64,000 nt of DNA from Nocardioides renjunii. GTDB taxonomy: Bacteria; Actinomycetota; Actinomycetes; Propionibacteriales; Nocardioidaceae. The DNA is taken from assembly GCF_034661175.1 (NCBI RefSeq), contig NZ_CP141058.1, positions 3,472,001 to 3,536,000 of the forward strand, in the 5' to 3' direction. Below the pieces are notes generated by a model. It made no database searches, was not told where the DNA came from, and worked only from the letters and a program-made list of their open reading frames with translations. Each line of letters opens with the position of its first letter. Position 1 is the stretch's first letter. Positions 35,023 through 42,844 of the stretch are shown here, piece after piece. The position numbers and the translations under genes were made by a program.

Positions 35023-36296
35023 GCCGGATGTACATCTCCGTCCGCGACCGGCCCACCTCCGACACCCGGGGGGCGGGATCAGGCTCGGCTGCGCGGCCGC
35101 CGGTCGGCCGGGTCGTCATCATCCTGGGCGTCGTGTCGCTCCTGACCGACGTCTCCTCGGAGTCGGTCTCGGCGATCCTGCCGCTCTACCTCACCGCCGT
35201 CGTCGGCCTCTCACCGGTGGCGTACGGCCTCATCGACGGCCTCTACCAGGGCGTGAGCGCCCTCGTCCGGCTCGGCGGAGGCTGGCTCGCCGACGCGACG
35301 GACCGCCCCAAGTGGGTCGCGTTCCTCGGCTACGGCCTCTCCGCGGTCGCCCGCGTGTTCCTCCTCTTCGCCTCAGGCGCGGCGGGTATCGCGGCCGTCG
35401 TGACCGCGGACCGCATCGGCAAGGGGATCCGCACCGCTCCCCGCGACGCGATGATCAGCACCTCGACGCCCAGCGAGCACCTCGGACGCGCCTTCGGCGT
35501 GCACCGGATGCTCGACACGATCGGCGCCGCGCTGGGACCGCTGATCGCCTTCGGGCTGCTCGCGCTGGTGCCCGGCGGCTACTCCGTCGTCCTCGTCGTC
35601 TCGCTGGCCTTCGCGCTGGCGGGCGTCGCGCTCCTGGGACTCCTCGGGCCGGACGTGCGGTCGCGGTCCCGGGAGGCCGCGGGTGCCAGCAGGCCGTCCG
35701 CACCGCCGTTCCGCTGGCGCGACCTGGCCGACCGCCGGCTGCGCCCGTTGCTGGTGGTCGCCGGCACGCTGGGCCTGCTCACCGTCGGCGACGGCTTCAT
35801 CTACCTCGCCCTGCTCGACCACGGTGGCCTCAACGTGACGTGGTTCCCCCTGTTCTACGTCGGCACCAACGTCGCCTACCTGCTGCTGGCGGTGCCGGTC
35901 GGGCGTCTCGCCGACCGCATCGGGCGGGCCCGGACCCTGGTGGTGGGCCACCTGGCGCTGGTCGGCGCCTACCTGTGCTCGGTGCTGCCCAGCTCGACGG
36001 CCGTGGCCACCGTCGGGACGCTGCTGCTGCTCGGCACGTTCTACGCCGCCACCGACGGCGTCATCGCCGCGATCGCCGGCCGGCTGGTCCCGGTGCAGGC
36101 GCGCACCAGCGGCATCGCCGCGGCGCAGACCGTGGTCGCGGTGGCTCGGATGCTCGCCTCGGCGGGGTTCGGCCTGCTGTGGTGGCTCCTCGGCCCGGCG
36201 GTCGCGATGGCCGCGGTGGCCGCGGTGCTCGCGGTCGCCGTCCTCGTCGCCGCGACCCGCGTCAGGAGCCTCGACGTCGCGGAGCTCACGCCGTGA
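35019..36296 (+). CDS. MFS transporter
   Basis: 425-residue permease with about 12 membrane segments. The loop between segments 2 and 3 is GGGWLADATDRPKWV, the A-motif of the major facilitator family, and the equivalent in the second half is VGRLADRIGRARTLV. The stretch DRIGKGIRTAPRDAMIS is typical of a subgroup of MFS proteins with no assigned substrate. GTG 35019 overlaps the lipoprotein stop by 4 bp; an ATG 9 nt later is possible. The stop overlaps a 10-codon ORF that in turn overlaps the next gene. Confidence 0.88.
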   Translation: MSRMYISVRDRPTSDTRGAGSGSAARPPVGRVVIILGVVSLLTDVSSESVSAILPLYLTAVVGLSPVAYGLIDGLYQGVSALVRLGGGWLADATDRPKWVAFLGYGLSAVARVFLLFASGAAGIAAVVTADRIGKGIRTAPRDAMISTSTPSEHLGRAFGVHRMLDTIGAALGPLIAFGLLALVPGGYSVVLVVSLAFALAGVALLGLLGPDVRSRSREAAGASRPSAPPFRWRDLADRRLRPLLVVAGTLGLLTVGDGFIYLALLDHGGLNVTWFPLFYVGTNVAYLLLAVPVGRLADRIGRARTLVVGHLALVGAYLCSVLPSSTAVATVGTLLLLGTFYAATDGVIAAIAGRLVPVQARTSGIAAAQTVVAVARMLASAGFGLLWWLLGPAVAMAAVAAVLAVAVLVAATRVRSLDVAELTP

Positions 36297-36325
36297 CCCT
36301 CGCGAGCCGCGTGGTCCGCGCGTGA
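36293..36325 (+). CDS. 10-codon linker ORF between MFS and TolB-like genes
   Basis: The predicted peptide is MTLASRVVRA. Its GTG overlaps the MFS stop (GTGA) and its TGA overlaps the GTG of the TolB-like gene (GTGA). The TolB-like gene has no ribosome site, so re-initiation through this mini-ORF would explain how it is translated. Seen from positions only. Confidence 0.35.
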   Translation: MTLASRVVRA

Positions 36326-37341
36326 GCGCCCGCGTCCGGGTCCTCGCCTTCGTCGCCGTCGTCGTCGTCCTGGTGGCGGCCGCGGGCGTCTACGTCCTGC
36401 GCGAGGGACGCGAGGTCCGTGCCCAGCGCGCCGCCGAGCCGGAGGCCTCGGAGGCCCCGGTCACCGAGGTGGCCGACGGACCCAGGATCGTCTTCCGGCA
36501 CACCGGCATCGACCGGGAGTACGGCACCGTGGCCATCGTCCCAGTGGACGACCCGGGCGGGGCCCGCGCGTTCACCGGCGTGGCGTGCGACCGCGTCGCC
36601 GCCCGCGCCGAGGGTGCCTCGTGCCTGGTCACCGACCAGGGCGTCGTGACGTCGTACGCCGTGCGGGAGCTCGACCCGGACTGGCAGGAGGTCGCGACGG
36701 TCGACCTCCCCGGCATCCCCAGCCGCACCCGGCTCTCCCCGGACGGGTCGCTGGTCGCCACCACGGTCTTCGTCACCGGGCACTCCTACATGTCGACGGG
36801 CTTCTCCACCGCGACCGAGGTCCATGCGTTCGGCGGCGGGACGCGCTGGGGCAACCTCGAGAAGTTCCAGCTGGTCCTCGACGGCCGGCGCGTCGACCCG
36901 CTCGACCGCAACATCTGGGGCGTGACGTTCGTGGACGACCGGACCTTCTACGCCACAGTCGGGACCGGGGGGCGCACCTGGCTCGTCGAGGGCGACCTCG
37001 TCGAGCGCACCCTCACCTCGGTGTCGCCGGACGCCGAGTGCCCGTCGCTGTCGCCGGACGGCTCACGCGTCGCCTTCAAGGTCGACGTCGACCCCGGGAG
37101 CCGCACGGTGTGGCAGGTCGCCGTGCAGGACCTCGCCACCGGCGAGCGCATCCTGCTGGAGAACGGACCGCGCGGGCTCGACGACCAGGTGGAGTGGCTC
37201 GACGACGACACCCTCCTCTACGGGCTGACCCGCGCCGACGAGCCGGGCGTCACCGACGTGTGGTCGGTGGACGCCAGCGCGGACGCGGAGCCCGAGCTGC
37301 TCATCGAGCAGGCGTGGTCGCCGACCGTGGTGCGGCAGTGA
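36322..37341 (+). CDS. membrane-anchored TolB-like beta-propeller protein
   Basis: 339-residue protein with one N-terminal membrane anchor (VLAFVAVVVVLVAAAGVYVL) and an extracellular propeller containing TolB/WD40-like blades (PSRTRLSPDGSLVATTVFV, ECPSLSPDGSRVAFKVDVD, WLDDDTLLYGLTRADEPGVTDVW). It is probably a scaffold or sensor at the cell surface. GTG 36322 overlaps a 10-codon ORF, and its own stop overlaps the next gene by 4 bp, so it is in the operon running from the lipoprotein to the EEP protein. Confidence 0.82.
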   Translation: MSARVRVLAFVAVVVVLVAAAGVYVLREGREVRAQRAAEPEASEAPVTEVADGPRIVFRHTGIDREYGTVAIVPVDDPGGARAFTGVACDRVAARAEGASCLVTDQGVVTSYAVRELDPDWQEVATVDLPGIPSRTRLSPDGSLVATTVFVTGHSYMSTGFSTATEVHAFGGGTRWGNLEKFQLVLDGRRVDPLDRNIWGVTFVDDRTFYATVGTGGRTWLVEGDLVERTLTSVSPDAECPSLSPDGSRVAFKVDVDPGSRTVWQVAVQDLATGERILLENGPRGLDDQVEWLDDDTLLYGLTRADEPGVTDVWSVDASADAEPELLIEQAWSPTVVRQ

Positions 37342-38411
37342 CGAGCGCCCGACCGGACGGACCGCGCGCGGGGGGCGCGGGCCGCGCCCTCGTCACCGCC
37401 GTCCTCGTCGTCGTGGTGCTCGCGGCGACGGCCGTCGCAGCGGCCCTCGCCGCGGCGCGGGTGCTGTCGCCCGGCGTCCGGCGCGGCATCGAGCTCGTGG
37501 CCCTCACCCCCGCCGGGCTTCCTGCCGCCGTCGTCGCGGTCGTCGGCGCCCTCCTGCTCCTGTGGCGCCGACCGGCGCTGGGCCGGCCGTTGCTGGTGCT
37601 GGCGCTGGGCCTCGGCGCCCTCTACGCCTGGTGGCTGGCCCCCCTGTTCGTCGGCGACGTGCCCGCTGCCGACCCGGCGGGCGCCCGGCTCGTCGTCATG
37701 ACGCAGAACCTCGAGACCGGCGACGCGGGCGCGGTCGCCTCCCTCGTCGAGCAGCAGTCGGTGGACGTGCTCGTGGTGACCGACGCCCCGGGCGGCCAGG
37801 TCCAGGGCGTCGTGGCCGCCGGGATCGGCGACGCGCTGCCCCACTCCACGCTCGACGACGGCTCCGGCACCAGCTCCGGCACCAGCTCCGGCACCAGCTC
37901 CGGGTCGGTCGTGTGGAGCCGCCATCCGATCAGGTCCGACACCCTCGTCTCCGACGGCGGCGACTCACGGGTCGTGGTGCTCGACGTGCCCGGTCCGGAC
38001 GACGTGGCCGTGGTCGCGCTGCACCCGACGCCGCCCTACCAGGACGGAGGCGCACGCTGGCGGGCCGACTGGACGCAGGTGCTCGACCACCTCCGGGAGA
38101 CCTACGGCGACACCGTGACGGGACGCGTCGTCGTGGTCGGCGACCTCAACGCCACCCTCGACCACGAGCCCGTGCGGGCGCTGTCCGACATGGGCCTGCG
38201 CGACGTGGCCGAGCAGCTCAACGCGGGGCTGGCCGCCACGTGGCCGGCCAACGGCCGCCTGTCGCGGATGGGCGTGGCCGTCCCCCCGCTCTTCGCGCTC
38301 GACCACGTGCTCACCACCCGGGGCCTGGTGCCCACAGACCACCTCCTCACGGGGGCCGCGGGCAGCGACCACCGTGGGGTGGTCACCACCCTCGCACCTG
38401 CCCCACGCTGA
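37338..38411 (+). CDS. endonuclease/exonuclease/phosphatase (EEP) family membrane protein
   Basis: 357-residue protein with three N-terminal membrane segments (residues 20-110) and an extracytoplasmic EEP domain. Recognisable parts are the first strand LVVMTQNLETGD, HPTPPYQDGG, the catalytic VVVGDLNATLDHEPVRAL, LDHVLTT and the terminal GSDHRGVV. It would cleave phosphodiesters of a lipid, nucleotide or glycan outside the membrane. A Gly-Thr-Ser-Ser-Gly tract near residue 180, coded by a 12-bp tandem repeat, interrupts the domain. GTG 37338 overlaps the upstream stop by 4 bp. Confidence 0.87.
   Translation: MTSARPDGPRAGGAGRALVTAVLVVVVLAATAVAAALAAARVLSPGVRRGIELVALTPAGLPAAVVAVVGALLLLWRRPALGRPLLVLALGLGALYAWWLAPLFVGDVPAADPAGARLVVMTQNLETGDAGAVASLVEQQSVDVLVVTDAPGGQVQGVVAAGIGDALPHSTLDDGSGTSSGTSSGTSSGSVVWSRHPIRSDTLVSDGGDSRVVVLDVPGPDDVAVVALHPTPPYQDGGARWRADWTQVLDHLRETYGDTVTGRVVVVGDLNATLDHEPVRALSDMGLRDVAEQLNAGLAATWPANGRLSRMGVAVPPLFALDHVLTTRGLVPTDHLLTGAAGSDHRGVVTTLAPAPR
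37866..37901 (+). repeat. 12-bp tandem repeat, three perfect copies
   Basis: GGCACCAGCTCC at 37866, 37878 and 37890, in frame, coding for Gly-Thr-Ser-Ser three times within the EEP protein. Confidence 0.9.
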
Positions 38412-38435
38412 CCGTCGTCGAGCCGGCGGACCTCC

Positions 38436-38453
38436 CACCGTTGGGGGATAACG
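38436..38453 (+). promoter_or_regulatory. candidate EPS-locus operator box (site 2)
   Basis: CACCGTTGGGGGATAACG, 106 bp before ATG 38559 and about 42 bp before a TGGATGAT -10-like sequence. Confidence 0.4.
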
Positions 38454-38558
38454 CTCCACCGGCTTGTGGCACGAGCGCTGCCCGTGGATGATGCCGACCG
38501 TCTTTGCCCACCCCCGGCACAAGCGCCGTACCCCCGTGCAGCGTGACAGCGAGGCCCC

Positions 38559-40055
38559 ATGCGATTCCCCCTGCCCACGACCCGACGTCCCTCCTCCCGC
38601 ACCGGACACCCACGACCTCGACGGTCGCGTCGGCTCGTGCCGCTCGCGGTGCTGGCGGCGGCTCTCGGCGCCATCACGGTGACGACCGGCCCGTCGCCTG
38701 CAGCACCCGACGCCGAGCGGCGGGCCGCCACCGAGGTGGGCCTCTTCGCGGGGGGTGCGCCTCGGGCGCAGGTCGTGGTGCGGCGCGGACCCGCCCGTGA
38801 GGTCGGCATGCGGTTCACCGCGAAGGTCGCCGGCTCCGCCGTGGGGCTGCGCTACTACAAGCCCATGCGGTGGCGCTCCGCGACGCCCCGCACCGCGACG
38901 CTGTGGACCGGGCGCGGTGAGCAGCTCGCGCGCGCCCGGGTGCGTCCGGTGACGGGCACGGGCTGGCGCAAGGTCACCTTCGACGCCCCGGTCACGCTGA
39001 GCGCCGGACGCCGCTACGTGGTGTCGGTGCACACGCGCGGCAAGGGCATCCACGCCGCCAGCTCCGGCGCCTTCCGCACGCCGAAGGCCAACGCGCACCT
39101 CCGCGCGCCCGCCGACCGCAACGGCCTGACGACCGCGGCCGGCGGCGCCGGGTTCCCCGACCGTGAGGCCGCTCGCGACACCAACTACTGGGTCGACGTC
39201 CGCTTCGTCCCGGCCGGCGACACCCAGGACCCGACCACCACCCCGACGCCGACCCCGACGACCGTGCCGACCTCCTGGCCGGGACCGGACAACACGGGCG
39301 TCCCCGCGGGCACGAACCTCACCCCCTACAACGGCCCGTGCACCATCACCTCGCCGCGCACCATCTCGGCCGTCGACGCCACCGGCTCGTGCGACGCGCT
39401 GCTCATCCACACCACAGGCGTCGTCATCGAGAAGTCGCTCGTGCCGCGCATCCAGTCGATCTACCAGGACGGCGGCAGCTCGGTGACCGTCACCGACTCC
39501 GACGTCCGCGGCGGCGACACCTCGACCGGCGCGCTCTGGGGCTACAACATCACCGCGAGGCGCGTCGACGTCACCGGCGGCCAGCACAGCTTCCACTGCA
39601 ACGAGAACTGCGAGGTCACGGAGTCCTGGCTCCACGACCAGCACAACCCGGACGGCGGGAGCTACCACAACAACGCCTTCATCTCGAACGGCGGCTCCAA
39701 CATGGTGATCCGCGGCAACACGCTCCACTGCACCGCGGTGCTCAACCGCACCGACGGCGGGTGCACGGCCAACGTGTCGCTGTTCGGGGACTTCGGCCCG
39801 ATCGACAACGTCACGGTCGACGGCAACTTCCTGCGCGCCAACAGCTCGTCGATCTCCTACTGCGCCTACGGCGGGGCCTCGACGTCCAAGCCCTACCAGG
39901 CCACCAACGTGCGGTTCACCAACAACGTCTTCGAGCGCGGGACCAACCGCAAGTGCGGGGTGTACGGACCGATCACGTCGTTCGACCGCCGAGCAGCCGG
40001 CAACGTCTGGTCGGGCAACGTCTGGGATGCCGGAGGCGCGGTGAACCCCGCCTAG
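38559..40055 (+). CDS. secreted DUF4082 / parallel beta-helix protein
   Basis: 498-residue exported protein. A long basic n-region and hydrophobic core (LVPLAVLAAALGAITVTTG) form the signal. Residues about 50-215 are a DUF4082 module (EVGMRFTAKVAGSAVGLRYYKP, TGWRKVTFDAPVTLSAGRRYVVSVH, TNYWVDVRFVPAG), then a Thr/Pro linker. From about 250 a right-handed beta-helix follows, with short Asn/Gly-turn strands (GGSSVTVTDSDVRGG, GSNMVIRGNTLHC, NVTVDGNFLRANS). The helix resembles polysaccharide lyases and glycan-binding proteins, so it may act on the EPS. Its TAG shares a CTAG with the stop of the convergent methyltransferase. Confidence 0.82.
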   Translation: MRFPLPTTRRPSSRTGHPRPRRSRRLVPLAVLAAALGAITVTTGPSPAAPDAERRAATEVGLFAGGAPRAQVVVRRGPAREVGMRFTAKVAGSAVGLRYYKPMRWRSATPRTATLWTGRGEQLARARVRPVTGTGWRKVTFDAPVTLSAGRRYVVSVHTRGKGIHAASSGAFRTPKANAHLRAPADRNGLTTAAGGAGFPDREAARDTNYWVDVRFVPAGDTQDPTTTPTPTPTTVPTSWPGPDNTGVPAGTNLTPYNGPCTITSPRTISAVDATGSCDALLIHTTGVVIEKSLVPRIQSIYQDGGSSVTVTDSDVRGGDTSTGALWGYNITARRVDVTGGQHSFHCNENCEVTESWLHDQHNPDGGSYHNNAFISNGGSNMVIRGNTLHCTAVLNRTDGGCTANVSLFGDFGPIDNVTVDGNFLRANSSSISYCAYGGASTSKPYQATNVRFTNNVFERGTNRKCGVYGPITSFDRRAAGNVWSGNVWDAGGAVNPA

Positions 40056-40741
40056 GAGGCGCCGCCGCCGACCGCCACCAGCGACTTGGTGACGCCGGCC
40101 ACCCGCTCGTGGTGGACGCGCGCGCCGGGGAAGTAGGCACGCAGCTCGGCGACGCCGACGAGCTCCGTCCACTGCACCTCAGACATCGCCGCACTGCGCG
40201 ACTCGGGGCGGCTGTGCGCCAGCGGCCAGCGGGCGGCCAGCCTGGCGCGCGCGGCCATCGGGAGGAACTGCAGGCCGGGGAAGAGCCAGTGCGGCTCGAC
40301 CGGGAAGTAGCGGTAGGGCGTCTGCACCCAGAACCGGGGCGCCAGCGCGTGGACCTCGGCGGCGAGCGCCACCCGCTGGGCGTGCCCGCCCACGTGCTCG
40401 AGGAGCGAGTTGGAGAACACCACGTCGTACGACGTGGGCGCGCCGGCGGCGGCGAGCGCCTCCCGCGCGCGGCAGGCGTCGCCCGTCACCGGCAGCAGCG
40501 AGGCGTCGTCGGACTCCCCCGGCTCGAAGAGGTTGAGGACGGTGACGTCCTTGGGGCGCACGGGCGCGCGGCGCCAGGACTCCACGGTGCCGCCGAGGTC
40601 GAGCACCGACATCGTCGCCAGGTCGGGGAAGGACTGCTCCACCAGCTCCCAGCGACGGGCTCGCATCCGCGCGCCGAGCGAACCCGGCGCGTCCACCATC
40701 GCGTGCCGCACCCGCGCCGCGGCGCCCTCGTTGACTGCCAT
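40052..40741 (-). CDS. class I SAM-dependent methyltransferase
   Basis: 229-residue Rossmann methyltransferase. The SAM-binding glycine motif is MSVLDLGGTVESWRR, followed by an acidic-strand equivalent (VTVLNLFEPGES) and motif IV DVVFSNSLLEHVGG. The C-terminal part (WVQTPYRYFPVEPHWLFPGLQFLP) is typical of glycan-cluster methyltransferases. It would methylate a sugar or other small acceptor of the EPS. ATG 40741 is preceded by a leader of about 50 nt from a TACTGT promoter that shares one operator box with the divergent deacetylase. Confidence 0.85.
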   Translation of the reverse strand: MAVNEGAAARVRHAMVDAPGSLGARMRARRWELVEQSFPDLATMSVLDLGGTVESWRRAPVRPKDVTVLNLFEPGESDDASLLPVTGDACRAREALAAAGAPTSYDVVFSNSLLEHVGGHAQRVALAAEVHALAPRFWVQTPYRYFPVEPHWLFPGLQFLPMAARARLAARWPLAHSRPESRSAAMSEVQWTELVGVAELRAYFPGARVHHERVAGVTKSLVAVGGGAS

Positions 40742-40795
40742 GCCTGGTCCCCGTTCCCCATCCCGGTGTGCCTCCCACCCGGGCACCCGCGTCAG

Positions 40796-40801
40796 ACAGT
40801 A
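40796..40801 (-). promoter_or_regulatory. -10 box of the methyltransferase gene
   Basis: TACTGT on the minus strand, 48 bp from the centre of the operator box at 40841-40856. Confidence 0.5.
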
Positions 40802-40840
40802 GGAGCCGGCCCGTGCCCGTGGAGCGCACCGTCCGACCGA

Positions 40841-40856
40841 ATACCCCCAATTGGTG
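40841..40856. promoter_or_regulatory. candidate EPS-locus operator box (site 3), shared by divergent genes
   Basis: ATACCCCCAATTGGTG. It is centred 48-49 bp from two divergent TACTGT -10 boxes (40796-40801 minus, 40898-40903 plus), i.e. at about -61 for both promoters. Confidence 0.5.
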
Positions 40857-40897
40857 ACCTGCCGACGCCGCCCGGTCCCGGCGAGGCGGCCACTCCC

Positions 40898-40903
40898 TAC
40901 TGT
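40898..40903 (+). promoter_or_regulatory. -10 box of the deacetylase gene
   Basis: TACTGT, 7 nt before ATG 40911; leaderless arrangement. Confidence 0.55.
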
Positions 40904-40910
40904 TCGCCGC

Positions 40911-41570
40911 ATGCGCGTCGTCAACGTCTGCTTCCACGGCATCGGGGCTCCCGGCCGGGTCCTCGAGCCCGGTGAGGAGACCTACTGGACCGGTCGCGAC
41001 ACCTTCCTCGGCATCCTCGACCGGGTCGCGGGCCGCGACGACGTACGGCTCAGCTTCGACGACGGCAACGCCTCCGACGCCGCGATCGCCCTCCCGGCGC
41101 TGCAGGAGCGCGGGCTGACGGCCACCTTCTTCGTCGTCGCGGGCCGGCTCGACCAGCCCGGCAGCCTGTCGCGCGAGGACGTCCGCCGCCTGCACGGCGC
41201 CGGGATGACGATCGGCAACCACGGCATGACGCACCGACCCTGGCGCGGCCTCGACCCGGGGCGGCAGCAGGAGGAGCTGGTCGCCGCCCGGCAGGCCCTC
41301 TCAGAGGTGACGGGCCACGCCGTCCGTGACGCCGCCTGCCCCCTCGGGCGCTACGACCGCCACGTGCTGGGAGCGCTGCGACGGCTCGGCTACCGCTCGG
41401 CGCACACCAGCGACCGGCGCTGGGCCCGGACCGAGAGCTGGATCCAGCCCCGCTACAGCATCCACGCCGGCGACACCCCGGAGTCCGTGGAGCGCGAGGT
41501 GCTGCGCCGCCCGGCCGCACCCGTGCGCGCCAAGGGGGCCGCCGTCGGGGCGGTCAAGCGCCTGCGCTGA
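40911..41570 (+). CDS. polysaccharide deacetylase (NodB-type)
   Basis: 219-residue carbohydrate esterase family 4-like enzyme expected to remove N-acetyl groups from a polysaccharide. The NodB motifs are present: the Asp pair in RLSFDDGNASD (D50, D51) and the metal histidines in IGNHGMTHRP (H104, H108), followed by ACPLGRYDRHVLGALRRLGY in place of the usual R-x-P motif. There is no signal peptide, so it probably acts in the cytoplasm on lipid-linked sugar. ATG 40911 is 7 nt after TACTGT. Confidence 0.9.
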   Translation: MRVVNVCFHGIGAPGRVLEPGEETYWTGRDTFLGILDRVAGRDDVRLSFDDGNASDAAIALPALQERGLTATFFVVAGRLDQPGSLSREDVRRLHGAGMTIGNHGMTHRPWRGLDPGRQQEELVAARQALSEVTGHAVRDAACPLGRYDRHVLGALRRLGYRSAHTSDRRWARTESWIQPRYSIHAGDTPESVEREVLRRPAAPVRAKGAAVGAVKRLR

Positions 41571-41589
41571 CGTCCGCCGCTGCACCGGC

Positions 41590-41606
41590 GTACCCCAACA
41601 GGGGGA
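41590..41606 (+). promoter_or_regulatory. candidate EPS-locus operator box (site 4)
   Basis: GTACCCCAACAGGGGGA, centred 49 bp before a TCGACT -10-like hexamer. Confidence 0.4.
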
Positions 41607-41646
41607 TGTCCCTGCCGGTCCGCCTCGGGGGCACGGCCCGCCGTGG

Positions 41647-41652
41647 TCGACT
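41647..41652 (+). promoter_or_regulatory. -10-like box of the StrF-type glycosyltransferase gene
   Basis: TCGACT, 6 nt before GTG 41659; weak match but right spacing for a leaderless start. Confidence 0.3.
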
Positions 41653-41658
41653 TCGCCC

Positions 41659-42831
41659 GTGGGACTGACGATCGCGTGCGTCTTCAACGACATCGAGGTG
41701 CGGCGGCACTGCCTCGACCGCTCGCTGGACGCCTACCGAGGGCCTGTCGAGGTGGAGTACCTGCCCGTCGACAACACCGACCACGCCTTCTCCTCGGCGG
41801 GGGCGGCGCTCAACCACGCCGTGCGCCGCGCGCACCACGACGTGGTGGTGATGGTGCACCAGGACGTCTACCTGCACGACGTCGACCGGCTCGCGGCTGC
41901 GGCCGCCGCGCTCGAGGATCCCCGCTGGGGGATCCTGGGCGCCAGCGGCGTGACGTCCGGGCGACAGTGGGCGGGCCGGCTGCGTGACCGGGTGATCCTG
42001 ATCGGCGAGCCCGCCCCGACCCCCGTGGAGGTCGACACGCTCGACGAGGTGCTGGTCATGGCCCGCCGCGACGACCTGCTGGCCGAACCCCTGAGCGAGG
42101 ACCCCGAGCTGGCCTGGCACGCCTACGCCGTCGAGTACGCCCTCCGCGTGCGTTCCTCGGGACGCGCGGCGGGGGCGGTCGACACCGCCATCACGCACAA
42201 CAGCCTGACGACCAACCTCGCGCGGCTCGCCGAGGCGCACCGCCACGTCGCCGACCACTACCCGGCGCTCGTCCCGATCCACACCACCTGCGGCACGGTC
42301 GACGCCCGCGATCCCTCGTGGCGCCGACTGCCGATCGTGCAGCAGCACGGGTGGCGCCGCCGGTGGTTGCGCCAGTCACCGGCGGCCGCCCGCGTGCGCG
42401 CGGCCCTCGGTGTCCCGGTGGTCCTGGCCGACATCGCTCACGAGGTCGACCTGGTGGACTGGTCGTCGGAGACCCCGCTCACGCTGGTCAACCTCGACCG
42501 CGCCGGCGGCTTCGCCGGCCCGGGTGGTCGACCGCTCCTCCTCGAGCGCGCGGGACGTCCACTCGTGATGTCGGCCGTGCCCGACCTCGCCGCCCTCAGG
42601 TCGACCCTCGCCGGCCTGTCCCCCGCGGACCCCGTGCTCGTGACCGGGCTGAAGATCGCAGACCTCGCACCGCTGAGCGACCTCGTCGGCGGCGACCGCT
42701 GGCTCGCCGGGGTCCAGTGGGACGAGGTGTGGCTGCTCGGCGGTCCGGCGGCGCTCGACCCGCCCGTCGAGTGGAGCCGCCCCCAGGCCGTCCCGCTGAC
42801 GGTCGGGCGCCCCCGCGTCCGCGTCGGATGA
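41659..42831 (+). CDS. StrF-type GT-A glycosyltransferase-like protein
   Basis: 390-residue protein. The N-terminal about 220 residues resemble the StrF-like glycosyltransferase domain (Glyco_tranf_2_5): VGLTIACVFNDIEV, VEYLPVDNTDHAFSSAGAALNHAVR and the nucleotide-sugar acidic motif VVMVHQDVYLHD, in which HQD takes the place of DxD. The C-terminal about 170 residues (VVLADIAHEVDLVDWSSETP, DPVLVTGLKIADLAPLSDL) are not recognised. It probably adds a sugar to the lipid-linked glycan. GTG 41659 is chosen by its spacing from a -10-like box; it leads into the next glycosyltransferase by 13 bp. Confidence 0.78.
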   Translation: MGLTIACVFNDIEVRRHCLDRSLDAYRGPVEVEYLPVDNTDHAFSSAGAALNHAVRRAHHDVVVMVHQDVYLHDVDRLAAAAAALEDPRWGILGASGVTSGRQWAGRLRDRVILIGEPAPTPVEVDTLDEVLVMARRDDLLAEPLSEDPELAWHAYAVEYALRVRSSGRAAGAVDTAITHNSLTTNLARLAEAHRHVADHYPALVPIHTTCGTVDARDPSWRRLPIVQQHGWRRRWLRQSPAAARVRAALGVPVVLADIAHEVDLVDWSSETPLTLVNLDRAGGFAGPGGRPLLLERAGRPLVMSAVPDLAALRSTLAGLSPADPVLVTGLKIADLAPLSDLVGGDRWLAGVQWDEVWLLGGPAALDPPVEWSRPQAVPLTVGRPRVRVG

Positions 42832-42844
42832 GGCGGGCCGGCGG

